Shown one piece after another: positions 40,985 through 49,531 of a stretch of DNA of 64,000 nt (position 1 is the first letter of the stretch; the number at the start of each line of letters is the position of its first letter). The translations under genes and the position numbers were made by a program. Source of the DNA: Fictibacillus nanhaiensis (GTDB lineage: Bacteria > Bacillota > Bacilli > Bacillales > Fictibacillaceae); the NCBI GenBank assembly GCA_017052515.1, contig JAFHKR010000038.1, positions 1 to 64,000 of the forward strand, given 5' to 3'. The notes under the pieces were generated by a model, which searched no databases, was not told where the DNA came from, and worked only from the letters and a program-made list of their open reading frames with translations.

Positions 40985-42384
40985 ACTGGTTAAAGTGGAT
41001 TACACACGCAAAAGAAGTGATCACTTTTTTCAAAAAGAACTATGAACATATCAAGTCGATCGCGCTCACTTTCTTGATCGGATTGAGCCTTGTTCTTACA
41101 TGGAGCTTATGGACATTCAAACCGAGCTATCCATCGCTAGAGGGAGCTCGTATCGTTAAGAAGCAGGAAGTAGATGTTGAAGCTAGCGTGAAACAACTCG
41201 TTTATCCTACACAGGTGATCTACCATAGTGGAGATGAGTTATATGGACTTGAAGCGAACAATTTGATTAAAGAGTTTCATAACGGCTTGAATGAAACGAA
41301 ATTCACATTTGATACAGGCTCTAAAAATAATCAGCCGTTTGATCCCGATGAAAAGTTTTTAAGAGATAACAAATATGTGGAGATTGTTTTCCCAGTAGGA
41401 ATGAGTCAGGATATTTACAAAGAAGTCTTCTCCATCGAATCCGAGATCCAAGCCACTAAACCACAAAACGTGGATCGAATCTTTTTATATCAAGATAAAA
41501 TGACGGATAGTATTGAGGGTTATCTTGTCTCTTATCAACAAAATAAGATGCAAAAGATTAGGGCAATGAATAATCAACTAAATCCGCTAATAAGAGATAT
41601 GGATAAATGGGTAGATACAGGAAACTTAATTCCTTATATTCATTATGATATTGAGGATGATGGGAAAGAGGGACAAGCTGAGATCTTAAGAAGATTTTAC
41701 TTTCCTAAAGATTCTCTTTCTTTAACTCGCTATACGTACTTTTCAAAAGCAACAGGTGAAGATACGTATGAAATGTATAAAAAAGCATTGTTCAAAGACC
41801 CGTTAGCCGTAAAAACCGCTTCTGATAAAAATCAGATCACTTATGCTGATGGAACAGCGGCGATGGTTGTGAATGAATTGCAAAATCGTTTCACGTTCAC
41901 AAACTTTGCAGGGAACCGAAATCCGAATACAACACCAAACATTTCGCCACTCTATCAATCTTTAGAATATATCAATACGCATGCTGGCTGGGGCAACCCA
42001 TATATACTCTCCGGTCTATCAACGTATTCCGCAAACTTCTGGCTTTTTGCTGAGAATTTGCCTGTTTTGGATCCTGAGATGCAAATGAACTTAGTGTGGT
42101 ATGAAAACGAGCTTAAAGAATATCAACGTTCCCTCGTTCAGTTACAACTTGATCAAAAGTCTTATCTCTCACAGAAGGTCACCCTTCAGTCAGGATTAGA
42201 GGTAAAAAGAGAGCTTGAAGAAAAAGAGTACAACGAAAACTATGTTCAAGATGTTCGTATTGGACTCACCATGAGAAAGCAAAAGGAACCACATGTCTAT
42301 AAACTAGAGCCACAATGGTTTATCAACTATGATGCTAAGGGATGGCAACCATTATTTTCACCGACTGGAAAGGAAGGATTCTAA
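40981..42384 (+). CDS. walH: WalK regulator WalH (YycH)
   Basis: A 467-residue YycH family protein: one N-terminal membrane helix (about 24-45) and a large extracellular part. WalH acts with WalI to restrain WalK in B. subtilis. The ATG overlaps the walK stop and walI starts at the next base, so translation of the three genes is likely coupled. The sequence diverges freely, as is usual for YycH. Confidence 0.93.
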   Translation: MNWLKWITHAKEVITFFKKNYEHIKSIALTFLIGLSLVLTWSLWTFKPSYPSLEGARIVKKQEVDVEASVKQLVYPTQVIYHSGDELYGLEANNLIKEFHNGLNETKFTFDTGSKNNQPFDPDEKFLRDNKYVEIVFPVGMSQDIYKEVFSIESEIQATKPQNVDRIFLYQDKMTDSIEGYLVSYQQNKMQKIRAMNNQLNPLIRDMDKWVDTGNLIPYIHYDIEDDGKEGQAEILRRFYFPKDSLSLTRYTYFSKATGEDTYEMYKKALFKDPLAVKTASDKNQITYADGTAAMVVNELQNRFTFTNFAGNRNPNTTPNISPLYQSLEYINTHAGWGNPYILSGLSTYSANFWLFAENLPVLDPEMQMNLVWYENELKEYQRSLVQLQLDQKSYLSQKVTLQSGLEVKRELEEKEYNENYVQDVRIGLTMRKQKEPHVYKLEPQWFINYDAKGWQPLFSPTGKEGF

Positions 42385-43224
42385 TTGAATTGGCAACGAA
42401 CAAAAAGCATTTTTATCCTTACCTTTCTCGTCTTAAACCTATTCTTGGGGTATCAGCTTTATCTAAAGAATGATATCAATAATATTTCGAGGCTGACCGA
42501 TCAGCCATTAGAAGAGCGGTTAGCGAACAATGAAATATCCCTTTCGGAAAAGCTGCCGAAATATAAAGAAAAGCAAACCTTGATCAGTGCACAACGTTAC
42601 AAGTTCTCTGAAGAAGAGAAGAAATCTCCTGCAAAAAACGTATCGCTGGATAAGGAAGCGAGCACAGACATCACTCTTCACTATGATCTTAGTAAACCGA
42701 TGGATCTGCCGAAAAAGGATACGAAAGATCTGATTTCAGAGCTTAATCAATTTGCAGAAGAGAACATTACCCGCGGGAAAGAATACGCTTTTTATGAGTG
42801 GGACAAAAAGAGCAACATCGTCTGGTTTACACAAGTCTATCAAGAGAAAAAAGTCTTCTATAATCCTACTAATTTTGGCATTGTTTCTGACGGAAAAGAT
42901 TTCGATGTGCCGAACGGGATGATTAGGTTCAAGCTTGATGACAAGGGCAATCTTACTAATTTTACGCAGACCTATCTCTTTATTACGAGACAGGGAGCTT
43001 TTCAACAGATCATCTCACCTAGTAAGGCGCTTGAGAAATTACTAGAAACAAACCTTCAAAAAGGTGATCATATACAAAAAGTAGAGCTTGGCCACTATAG
43101 CCTCGTAGGTGAAGGGGAAGTTCAGGTTTATACCCCTACATGGTTCATAGAAACCAAGGACGGACAGTATTTAGTTAATGCGACTGACAGTTCCATTCAA
43201 GTTTTGACGGAAAAGGCAGAGTAG
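42385..43224 (+). CDS. walI: WalK regulator WalI (YycI)
   Basis: A 279-residue YycI family protein with an N-terminal membrane helix (about 7-27) and an extracellular domain with the YFx-like NFGIVSDG segment and a C-terminal [16 protein letters not shown] typical of the family. It forms a complex with WalH and WalK. A TTG start immediately abuts the walH stop, with AAGGAAGG 7 nt upstream. Confidence 0.93.
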   Translation: MNWQRTKSIFILTFLVLNLFLGYQLYLKNDINNISRLTDQPLEERLANNEISLSEKLPKYKEKQTLISAQRYKFSEEEKKSPAKNVSLDKEASTDITLHYDLSKPMDLPKKDTKDLISELNQFAEENITRGKEYAFYEWDKKSNIVWFTQVYQEKKVFYNPTNFGIVSDGKDFDVPNGMIRFKLDDKGNLTNFTQTYLFITRQGAFQQIISPSKALEKLLETNLQKGDHIQKVELGHYSLVGEGEVQVYTPTWFIETKDGQYLVNATDSSIQVLTEKAE

Positions 43225-43240
43225 AGAGGAACATGCGGTT

Positions 43241-44038
43241 ATGAGTTTAAAATTTAGCGTTCTTGCAAGCGGCAGTTCGGGAAACGCCGTTTACGTTGAA
43301 ACCGAACAAACACGCTTGCTCGTGGATGCAGGCTTAAGTGCTAAACAGATTCAAATATTATTTGAAAAAGCAGCATGTGGTGAGGTGGCCGACATTGACG
43401 GCATCCTCGTCACGCATGAACATAGCGATCATATAAAAGGACTCGGAGTGCTGGCTCGGAAGTTCAAGCTGCCGATCTATGCGAACAAAAACACGTGGAA
43501 TGCCATGAACGGCTTGATTGGCGAAGTGGCGACCGAGCAAAAGTTTGAGTTTGAGATGGAAAGTGTGAAAACGTTCAAAGATCTAGAAGTTGAATCTTTT
43601 GGCGTGTCTCATGATGCGGCGGAACCGATGTTTTACGTGTTCCACCATAACGGCCGAAAGCTTGCGCTCATGACGGATACAGGCTATGTAAGCGATCGTA
43701 TGAAAGGCATCATCCGTGACAGCCACTCGCTTGTGATCGAATCGAACCATGACATCAACATGCTTATGATGGGACGTTATCCGTGGAACATTAAGCGTCG
43801 TATTCTAGGAGACCATGGTCACATTTCAAACGAAGATTGTGGACATGCTCTCGCTGATGTAATCGGTGACGGGACGAAACACATCTATCTTGCTCACTTA
43901 AGTAAAGATAACAACATGAAGGATATTGCTCGTTTAGCAGTTGAACAGACGTTAAAAACGTATGATATTTCAGCGGGTGAACAAGTGATTCTGCACGATA
44001 CAGATGCGAGTCAGCCAACAAAGCTCGCTTTAGTATAA
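43241..44038 (+). CDS. walJ: Metallo-beta-lactamase fold protein WalJ (YycJ)
   Basis: A 265-residue cytosolic MBL-fold hydrolase: [16 protein letters not shown] at the start, the metal site [22 protein letters not shown] and AHLSKDNN. The B. subtilis and S. aureus proteins have been tied to DNA handling and wall homeostasis; a double-strand exonuclease activity has been reported for YycJ. It follows walI by 16 bp. Confidence 0.94.
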   Translation: MSLKFSVLASGSSGNAVYVETEQTRLLVDAGLSAKQIQILFEKAACGEVADIDGILVTHEHSDHIKGLGVLARKFKLPIYANKNTWNAMNGLIGEVATEQKFEFEMESVKTFKDLEVESFGVSHDAAEPMFYVFHHNGRKLALMTDTGYVSDRMKGIIRDSHSLVIESNHDINMLMMGRYPWNIKRRILGDHGHISNEDCGHALADVIGDGTKHIYLAHLSKDNNMKDIARLAVEQTLKTYDISAGEQVILHDTDASQPTKLALV

Positions 44039-44194
44039 AATACTTACTTGTTTAAAGTAAGCCGTTTCCGGAAATAACAATAAGTGTGGGAAATTATGAA
44101 AAATAACCCAAAATGTCCATAATTTCAGGACTAATTGCTTATACTAGGTTATGACTTCATCCATTTAATTGTTGAAAGGAACGGTGAGGAACGT

Positions 44195-45403
44195 ATGGGT
44201 TATTACGATGATGATTATCAACAACCATCTCGACAAAAAGGAAACCGTGGAGGAAAGTTTCTACCAGCTTTGCTAGGAGCCATTCTAGGCGGTTTGCTTG
44301 TCTTGTTTACAGTACCTGCACTAGGAGGAGCTGGTCTCTTACCAGACAATCTGTATCCTCCGAATGAGGAACAAAACGGTCTAGGCACTGACGAAAATGT
44401 GGAGCAGCGAAAAGTGGATGTGGATTTGACTACGAATGTAACGGATGCCGTTGATAAAGCATCTGGCGCGGTAGTCGAAGTTATCAACATTCAGCAGACC
44501 GATTTTTGGAGCCAGCAGCCAGCGGGCACGGGATCAGGTGTTATTTATAAAAAAGAAGGCAACAAGGCGTATGTGGTAACAAATGACCACGTTGTTGCAG
44601 ACGCGAACCAAATTGAGATCACGCTTAGCAACGGAACGAAGCTTAAAGGCACATTACGCGGAACTGATCCTTTAATGGACTTAGCTGTTGTTGAAATCGA
44701 TGGCAGCAAAGTCGACAGTGTAGCGGAGTTTGGAGTATCGGGTGACTTAAAACGTGGTGAACCTGCTATCGCCATCGGTAATCCGCTCGGTAACTTCCCT
44801 GGATCTGTTACACAAGGTGTTGTTTCAAGTGCAGACCGTTCGATTCCAGTTGATCTGGATCAAGACGGAAACCCAGATTGGCAAGCTGAAGTTATTCAAA
44901 CGGATGCTGCGATCAACCCGGGGAACAGCGGCGGGGCTTTAATCAATATTTCCGGTCAGGTGATCGGGATCAACTCTTCTAAAATCGCACAGAACGAAGT
45001 AGAAGGAATCGGATTTGCTATCCCTTCTGATGTGGCAAAACCGATCATCGAAGACCTTGAGAAGTATGGTGAAACACGCAGACCGTTCTTAGGTGTTAAC
45101 ATCATTCCGCTTTCTCAAGTGAACACGTATCAGCGTGAACAAACGCTGAAGATTCCAAACAGCGTACAAGAAGGTGTCGTTGTGATGGAGATCACATCAG
45201 CTTCACCAGCAGCACGCGCGGGTATTAAGGAAATGGACGTTATTGTCGAAATGGGTGGAGAGAAGATCAAAGACCCAATCGCACTTCGTAAATTCCTTTA
45301 TACAAAAGCGAAGATTGGTGATGAGGTGGATGTGACGTTCTATCGTGATGGAAAGAAGAAGACCGTGAAAGTTGAATTGAGCGGTGGTAAGCAATCTCAA
45401 TAA
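44195..45403 (+). CDS. HtrA-type serine protease (YyxA)
   Basis: A 402-residue membrane-anchored DegP/HtrA protease. A short cytosolic N-terminus and one helix (about 27-52) precede the trypsin-like domain with catalytic His (TNDHVV), Asp (DPLMDLAVV) and Ser (GNSGGAL), then a PDZ domain (about 300-395, RAGIKEMDVIVEMGG). It degrades misfolded exported proteins. ATG 44195 has GGTGAGG upstream; the open frame from 44135 is rejected. The gene closes the wal cluster, as yyxA does in B. subtilis. Confidence 0.94.
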   Translation: MGYYDDDYQQPSRQKGNRGGKFLPALLGAILGGLLVLFTVPALGGAGLLPDNLYPPNEEQNGLGTDENVEQRKVDVDLTTNVTDAVDKASGAVVEVINIQQTDFWSQQPAGTGSGVIYKKEGNKAYVVTNDHVVADANQIEITLSNGTKLKGTLRGTDPLMDLAVVEIDGSKVDSVAEFGVSGDLKRGEPAIAIGNPLGNFPGSVTQGVVSSADRSIPVDLDQDGNPDWQAEVIQTDAAINPGNSGGALINISGQVIGINSSKIAQNEVEGIGFAIPSDVAKPIIEDLEKYGETRRPFLGVNIIPLSQVNTYQREQTLKIPNSVQEGVVVMEITSASPAARAGIKEMDVIVEMGGEKIKDPIALRKFLYTKAKIGDEVDVTFYRDGKKKTVKVELSGGKQSQ

Positions 45404-45410
45404 AAGCGGG

Positions 45411-45442
45411 AAACAGGGGGCTTAAGGGTCTCCTGTTTTTTT
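45411..45442 (+). terminator. Intrinsic terminator of the wal-htrA cluster
   Basis: AAACAGG-GGGCTTAAGGGTCT-CCTGTTT followed by TTTT. Confidence 0.75.
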
Positions 45443-45474
45443 GTTTGTTGGTGCTTAGGCGACTTTGAGAGTGA

Positions 45475-45605
45475 GTTGCTTTCCGTTTCAGGTTGCTCGC
45501 TTTCCGCGGGGCAGGCGGTGAGCCCCTTGCCGCTTCGCGCCCTTAAGGGTCTCACCTGCCCGCTTGTCCTAGCCTAGAGTCTCGCACCTTGCACTACAAT
45601 CAACT
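45475..45605. repeat. Dispersed palindromic repeat, copy 6
   Basis: About 130 bp, same orientation as copy 1: GTTGCTTTCCGTTTCAGG, GCTCGCTTTCCGCGGGGC, the central GGTGAGCCCCTTGCCGC/GGGTCTCACC pair, GAGTCTCGCACC, and ending CTACAATCAACT. It lies between htrA and the CxxH/CxxC gene. Confidence 0.85.
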
Positions 45606-45673
45606 TGTCGGTGAAGTAAAGGAAAAGGAAATTGAAAGCCACCCACCCTATAAAGAAAAAAATTAAGAGTTTG

Positions 45674-45994
45674 ATTCCACATGTGGACAACTTTATTGTA
45701 GCGGATTGTTTACACACAGCTGTAAATTCGTTAGTGTAAGAAGAAGGATTGTGGATAAGTTAGGAGTGAAAAGATTTGGTTATTATTTGCTGCAAAGACC
45801 ATGCTGAGCTTGCGATTGACATCATTGTGGATGAGTTTGAAACGCCACCTGTAGTAGAGTTACTAACAGAGAATGACGAGTTATCAACAGGTTGTGAATA
45901 CTGCGATAACAAAGGTGTATATAAAGTGTCGAACATATGAACGCCTACAAGATATAGCACTAATTGTGCATATGTGGATAAGTTCTGGGGATAA
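45674..45994. other. DnaA-box cluster upstream of rlmH
   Basis: TGTGGATAA occurs perfectly at 45750-45758 and 45973-45981. One-mismatch forms are at 45682-45690 (TGTGGACAA), 45881-45889 (TTATCAACA) and 45986-45994 (TGGGGATAA); 45674-45682 and 45893-45901 are weaker. Some lie inside the CxxH/CxxC gene. This is well above what neighbouring DNA shows and lies about 35 kb from oriC. Confidence 0.65.
45776..45940 (+). CDS. CxxH/CxxC mini-protein
   Basis: A 54-residue protein with a CxxH pair (CKDH, residues 6-9) and a CxxC pair (CEYC, residues 40-43), the layout of the small 'CxxH/CxxC protein' family of Bacillus, probably zinc-binding. The start is a TTG at 45776 with TAGGAGTG 7 nt upstream. It is followed by rlmH. 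Function unknown. DnaA-box-like sequences lie within the coding region. Confidence 0.85.
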   Translation: MVIICCKDHAELAIDIIVDEFETPPVVELLTENDELSTGCEYCDNKGVYKVSNI

Positions 45995-46020
45995 CTTATT
46001 TGAAAGGAAGTTTTCAACAA

Positions 46021-46500
46021 GTGAATATTTCAATCGTTTCCGTAGGGAAATTAAAAGAAAAGTACTTAAAACTAGGTATCGATGAATATTTAAAACGATT
46101 AGGACCTTATGCAAAAGTAGACATTATCGAGGTTCCTGATGAAAAAGCACCGGAAACACTAAGTGATCAAGAGATGATCATGGTTAAAAACGCTGAAGGT
46201 GAAAGAATTTTGGCAAAGATCGGCCAAGATGTTCATGTGATTGCAATGGCAATTGAAGGAAAGGCTGTGTCATCTGAGGATTTGGCTAAGAATTTAGATC
46301 AGCTTGCGACTTATGGGAAAAGCAAGGTTGCCTTCGTTATTGGAGGCTCTTTAGGCTTGAGTGATGCTGTCATGAAACGTGCGAATGAGAAGATTTCTTT
46401 TGGGAAGATTACGTATCCGCATCAGTTGATGAAGTTGGTGCTTGTTGAGCAGATTTATCGGGCTTTTCGGATTAATCGTGGGGAACCGTATCACAAGTAA
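46021..46500 (+). CDS. rlmH: 23S rRNA (pseudouridine-1915-N3) methyltransferase RlmH
   Basis: A 159-residue SPOUT methyltransferase that modifies pseudouridine 1915 in helix 69 of 23S rRNA. The trefoil-knot SAM site is visible ([13 protein letters not shown]), followed by [26 protein letters not shown] at the C-terminus (the final 26 residues, nearly invariant in the family). GTG 46021 gives the family start [15 protein letters not shown]; an upstream ATG at 46000 is rejected. Orthologue of B. subtilis yydA. Confidence 0.97.
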   Translation: MNISIVSVGKLKEKYLKLGIDEYLKRLGPYAKVDIIEVPDEKAPETLSDQEMIMVKNAEGERILAKIGQDVHVIAMAIEGKAVSSEDLAKNLDQLATYGKSKVAFVIGGSLGLSDAVMKRANEKISFGKITYPHQLMKLVLVEQIYRAFRINRGEPYHK

Positions 46501-46518
46501 GCACATAGTTTAATTTTT

Positions 46519-46558
46519 GAAGCGTCACAGTACAAATCAATGTCTTTGACGCTTCTTT
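46519..46558 (+). terminator. Intrinsic terminator of rlmH
   Basis: GAAGCGTCA-...-TGACGCTTC around a ~19-nt loop, followed by TTTCA. Moderate quality. Confidence 0.65.
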
Positions 46559-46727
46559 CAATAGGAGAATTTTCATAAATTATTGGAAATTTTATTTATA
46601 CTGGTATGAAGTAAATCTTTTTGCTTTACAGTTTCAACATTAGGAAGAATTTTTATAAAGGTGCTTCATACATTTTGTAATTCAAAGCTATCCGTTTGTT
46701 TTAAAAAAGAGATCAAAAGAAGTAACT

Positions 46728-47651
46728 CTACCTCCTCGCACTCCATCGATTCACCAGTCCAACTAGATGACCATTTACGAAAATAACCCCAAGAATGATG
46801 ATTGCTCCCCCTAATAAACTGGTAAAAATAACCTTTTCGTGTAGAAGTAGCACGGCTGCTATTAGTGTAGAGATTGGTTCGAGGTATAAGAAAACCGATA
46901 CTTGAGTGGCCTCCAACACCTCCAATGCTTTTGCCCAGTACCAGTAGGCAATACCGGATACAAAGACTCCAAGGAAAATAAGATGAGCCCATTCTACTCC
47001 ATCTAGAAGAGCAAGCTTTTCCCAGCTTTTATTCTGATAGATGAATGGGAGAGTAAGCAAAAGTCCCAAAGCACTCATGTAAAAGGTGAGGACCAATGCA
47101 GGCAATGGCACCTTTAGGCTTTTTAGTAAAACTGAATAAATGGCCCAATTTAGAGTACTGAGAACCATCAATAGATACCCGATGTTGATTGAGAATCCTA
47201 AGGACCTGTCTCCACCTGCTGTTGTGACCAACAACACACCACTAATGGCCAAAATAATTCCAACAGCCTTTGGAACTGTCAACTTTTCATGCAGAAAGAC
47301 CATGGAAAGAACGACGGTGAAAACCGGAGAGAACGTAATGAGCCAGCCTGCAGAGGATGCATCAATAGATAGAAGTGCGCTCGCTTGAATGACCTGATGA
47401 AGAAAAACACCAAGAATCCCTAATACAATTAAGTGCGGGATATACTGGATCGGTAGTTTCATGGAATGTTTCTTTTTCACAAGGATAAGTATCAATAAAA
47501 ACAATGCACCTATACCAAAACGGATGACCAGAAGAGTAAAGGGATCAAGCTTGTCCAGCACTGCTTTAGTCGAGACAAAAGATATTCCCCAAAAACTGAT
47601 GGACATGGTGGCATATAATGAGGCTCCTAGCATTTTTCGAAATGAGATCAT
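46728..47651 (-). CDS. EamA-family (DMT) transporter
   Basis: About 307 residues with ten membrane helices in two EamA repeats. The first has ISFWGISFVSTKAVLDKLDPFTLLVIRFGIG and the second SGIAYWYWAKALEVLEATQVSVFLYLEPISTLIAAVLLLHE, the most conserved DMT stretch (positions about 235-280). The substrate cannot be told from sequence; relatives export amino acids or other metabolites. ATG 47651 has AAAGGA 10 nt upstream; a TTG at 47672 is less likely. It is the first gene of the accessory segment and is on the minus strand. Confidence 0.88.
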   Translation of the reverse strand: MISFRKMLGASLYATMSISFWGISFVSTKAVLDKLDPFTLLVIRFGIGALFLLILILVKKKHSMKLPIQYIPHLIVLGILGVFLHQVIQASALLSIDASSAGWLITFSPVFTVVLSMVFLHEKLTVPKAVGIILAISGVLLVTTAGGDRSLGFSINIGYLLMVLSTLNWAIYSVLLKSLKVPLPALVLTFYMSALGLLLTLPFIYQNKSWEKLALLDGVEWAHLIFLGVFVSGIAYWYWAKALEVLEATQVSVFLYLEPISTLIAAVLLLHEKVIFTSLLGGAIIILGVIFVNGHLVGLVNRWSARR

Positions 47652-47751
47652 AGATAGGTATTCCTTTCTCAATTAATTCTTCTACCATCTTATGCTTGTC
47701 CTGAAAAAACATGAGAATGAGAAGATTATCTAGGATCAAGAAAGTTCTTGA

Positions 47752-47994
47752 GAAGCGGAAGCACAGGGACGGTTCTCGTGCTTCATTAATTTGGTTTATA
47801 TGTGTTCAGAACATCACCCGGCAAGATGCCACCGTCTGCTTATCAGCAACTGGCTACAGGCAAATGGATGGGATGTGCGTCATCTCATACCTCATTCCAA
47901 GGGAGATCCTAGGATAGTCCCTCATGAATTGGGACAGTGGGGAGCCATGCCAATCATTGAAGAGGATGGGACCGTCGTGTATCCGAAACTATAA
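47752..47994 (+). pseudogene. Possible C-terminal remnant of a DUF488-type protein
   Basis: The open frame (stop at 47749-47751 on the left) contains VYMCSEHHPARCHRLLISNWL, the Cys-Glu-x4-x-Cys-His-Arg pattern seen in the C-terminal half of DUF488 proteins, then GWDVRHLIPH and a short tail ending VVYPKL. The N-terminal half expected of DUF488 is missing. A TTG at 47791 has no good ribosome site. The reading frame emerges from a REP-like palindrome at 47758-47784, suggesting truncation there. The family assignment rests on a short motif. Confidence 0.45.
47758..47784. repeat. REP-like palindrome
   Basis: GAAGCAC-AGGGACGGTTCTC-GTGCTTC, a 7-bp stem with a GC-rich loop. Sequences of this type recur next to REP-associated transposase genes in Bacillus genomes; that is recollection, and no transposase is present here. 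Confidence 0.5.
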
Positions 47995-48017
47995 AATGAG
48001 TAAATGCAAACACAGAG

Positions 48018-48054
48018 GCCTGTCCCAACTACTAAAAGGGGCAGGCATTTTTTA
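48018..48054 (+). terminator. Intrinsic terminator after the DUF488 remnant
   Basis: GCCTGTCCC-AACTACTAAAA-GGGGCAGGC followed by ATTTTTT. Confidence 0.8.
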
Positions 48055-48391
48055 ATTTTATAATGTTGTTTATAAAAATAATTGAACAAAATTGTAAAAA
48101 CCTGCACAGGGTGTACTATTTTATGTTTATTATTTCATGGAGTAGTTACCATTTTATTTAACACCACCGAAGATCAGTTAATTAAATGAAACAATGTACA
48201 GTATTAGTCTTATTATAAAACTCCATTAGTGAGTGTTTAAAAAAGTCGTAAATTATTACATGTAGAAGAACTACCCCATAAACCCAACACCGAGTTTATT
48301 CTAACGGAGTTTCCTGTCAACGACAAAAAGAATTTAGGTTCACGGTCACTATGGGTAGGGCATAGGATAGCTGTAAATTTAGGATATGTAG
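48055..48391. other. A/T-rich gap, no gene seen
   Basis: About 337 bp of A/T-rich DNA between the terminator and the oxygenase gene. No ORF with a ribosome site, tRNA or clear repeat was seen. The last 30 bp probably contain the promoter and ribosome site of the next gene (TAGGATATGTAGGTG). Confidence 0.5.
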
Positions 48392-48991
48392 GTGATTAAG
48401 TTGAAAGAGCCTTCTATTGTTTACAGTGAAATACCTTTTGTTGCGAAATACGAAAATATATTGAGCACTAGTGAATGTCACCAATTAATAGCTTTAGCCA
48501 AAGAACATTTAAAGCCGTCAACGGTCGTTGGAACAGCGGACATACGAAAATCAGATCAAGCATGGCTTCCTCATCTGTTAAATGAAACGGTTCATCAGAT
48601 TGCACAGCGCGTTGCCTCTATCGTAAACAAGCCGCTTACTCATGCAGAACAGTTACAAGTGGTTAGGTATCAGGTCGGCGGAAAATTTGATGCTCATTAT
48701 GATACGTTTAGTCCCTCCACTCAGTTAGGGAGAACATATTTATCGAATGGAGGACAACGAATCGTAACAGCCCTTCTCTATTTAAACTCTGTGACTACTG
48801 GAGGAGGAGAAACGTTTTTTCCATCGCTAAATTTTGAAGTAGCTCCTACAGAAGGGAGTTTACTCGTTTTTGAAAACTGTATAAAAAATACAGATCACCC
48901 ACATTATCTTTCACTTCATGGTTCTCGTCCCTTAACAAAAGGTGAGAAATGGATAGCTACGCTCTGGTTCAGAGAAAAGCCACGTCACTAG
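48392..48991 (+). CDS. 2-oxoglutarate/Fe(II) oxygenase, prolyl 4-hydroxylase type
   Basis: A 199-residue P4H-like dioxygenase. The iron ligands are the HxD pair (AHYDTF) and a distal His with the 2-oxoglutarate-binding Lys (LHGSRPLTKGEKWIATLWFRE). Other family marks are VVRYQVGGKFDAH and the GGGETFFPSLNF stretch. Bacterial members hydroxylate proline in peptides or proteins; the substrate here is unknown. The start is GTG 48392 or TTG 48401. Strong terminators isolate it on both sides. Confidence 0.9.
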   Translation: MIKLKEPSIVYSEIPFVAKYENILSTSECHQLIALAKEHLKPSTVVGTADIRKSDQAWLPHLLNETVHQIAQRVASIVNKPLTHAEQLQVVRYQVGGKFDAHYDTFSPSTQLGRTYLSNGGQRIVTALLYLNSVTTGGGETFFPSLNFEVAPTEGSLLVFENCIKNTDHPHYLSLHGSRPLTKGEKWIATLWFREKPRH

Positions 48992-49004
48992 TGATCGTCA
49001 AGTA

Positions 49005-49040
49005 AAAGCCAGAGATATTATCAAGTCTCTGGCTTTATTG
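49005..49040 (+). terminator. Intrinsic terminator of the oxygenase gene
   Basis: AAAGCCAGAGA-TATTATCAAG-TCTCTGGCTTT followed by ATTG. Confidence 0.8.
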
Positions 49041-49126
49041 ATTTTGATAGAAGACACAATTTACCTGATTGATTTTGTTTTCCTTTTCCAGGGTAGAGAG
49101 ATAGATAAAGGGTGAGAGGAGAACGA

Positions 49127-49210
49127 TATGAACTGGACAGTAGTGGTTAGCACATTTTTTATCATTTTTTTAGCCACATTGGCTTTAATGAAGTTTAATA
49201 AAAAAAAGTG
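49127..49210 (+). CDS. Predicted 27-residue membrane peptide
   Basis: ATG at 49127 stands 6 nt behind AGAGGAG, a strong ribosome site. The 27-residue product is one hydrophobic helix (residues about 5-21, VVVSTFFIIFLATLALM) with a basic tail KFNKKK. No family recognised. The strong Shine-Dalgarno and clean single-helix composition argue for a real small protein between the oxygenase gene and the glycine riboswitch. Confidence 0.55.
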
Positions 49211-49282
49211 AACACTGTGTTATAGGTTGACATTCTCCTAAGTTCGTACTAGTATAAGGAATTATTTAGAAATATATATTAA

Positions 49283-49400
49283 AGATAGCAAGCTATGATT
49301 GCTGTAGGTCGTACTACAGCAGGAGCAGCTTCTGGAGAGACCGCATGTTAAGCGGCGCCGAAGGGTTCACAATCTCAGGCAAACGGACAGAAGAGTATTG
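49283..49400 (+). promoter_or_regulatory. Glycine riboswitch
   Basis: The aptamer core is clear: CTGGAGAGACCGC, AAGCGGCGCCGAAGGG, then TCTCAGGCAAACGGACAGAAG, the conserved glycine-riboswitch pattern. Only one complete aptamer is seen (about 49330-49397), with an upstream segment from 49283 that may be the partner or a remnant helix. A terminator follows at 49465 and then the permease gene, so control is probably by premature termination. Confidence 0.9.
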
Positions 49401-49464
49401 AATTTTGACATTGTTGTGCTTGTCATTTATAGCGCAGTGAATGTTTTTTCATATTCTAATGTAC

Positions 49465-49497
49465 AAGAGATTGGAGATTCTTCCAGTCTCTTTTTTT
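49465..49497 (+). terminator. Riboswitch-linked terminator
   Basis: AGAGATTGGA-GATTC-TTCCAGTCTCT followed by seven T, 34 nt upstream of the permease start codon. Probably the expression platform of the glycine riboswitch. Confidence 0.85.
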
Positions 49498-49531
49498 CGT
49501 TGTATTTGCATCTTAGAAGGAGGATTCATAC

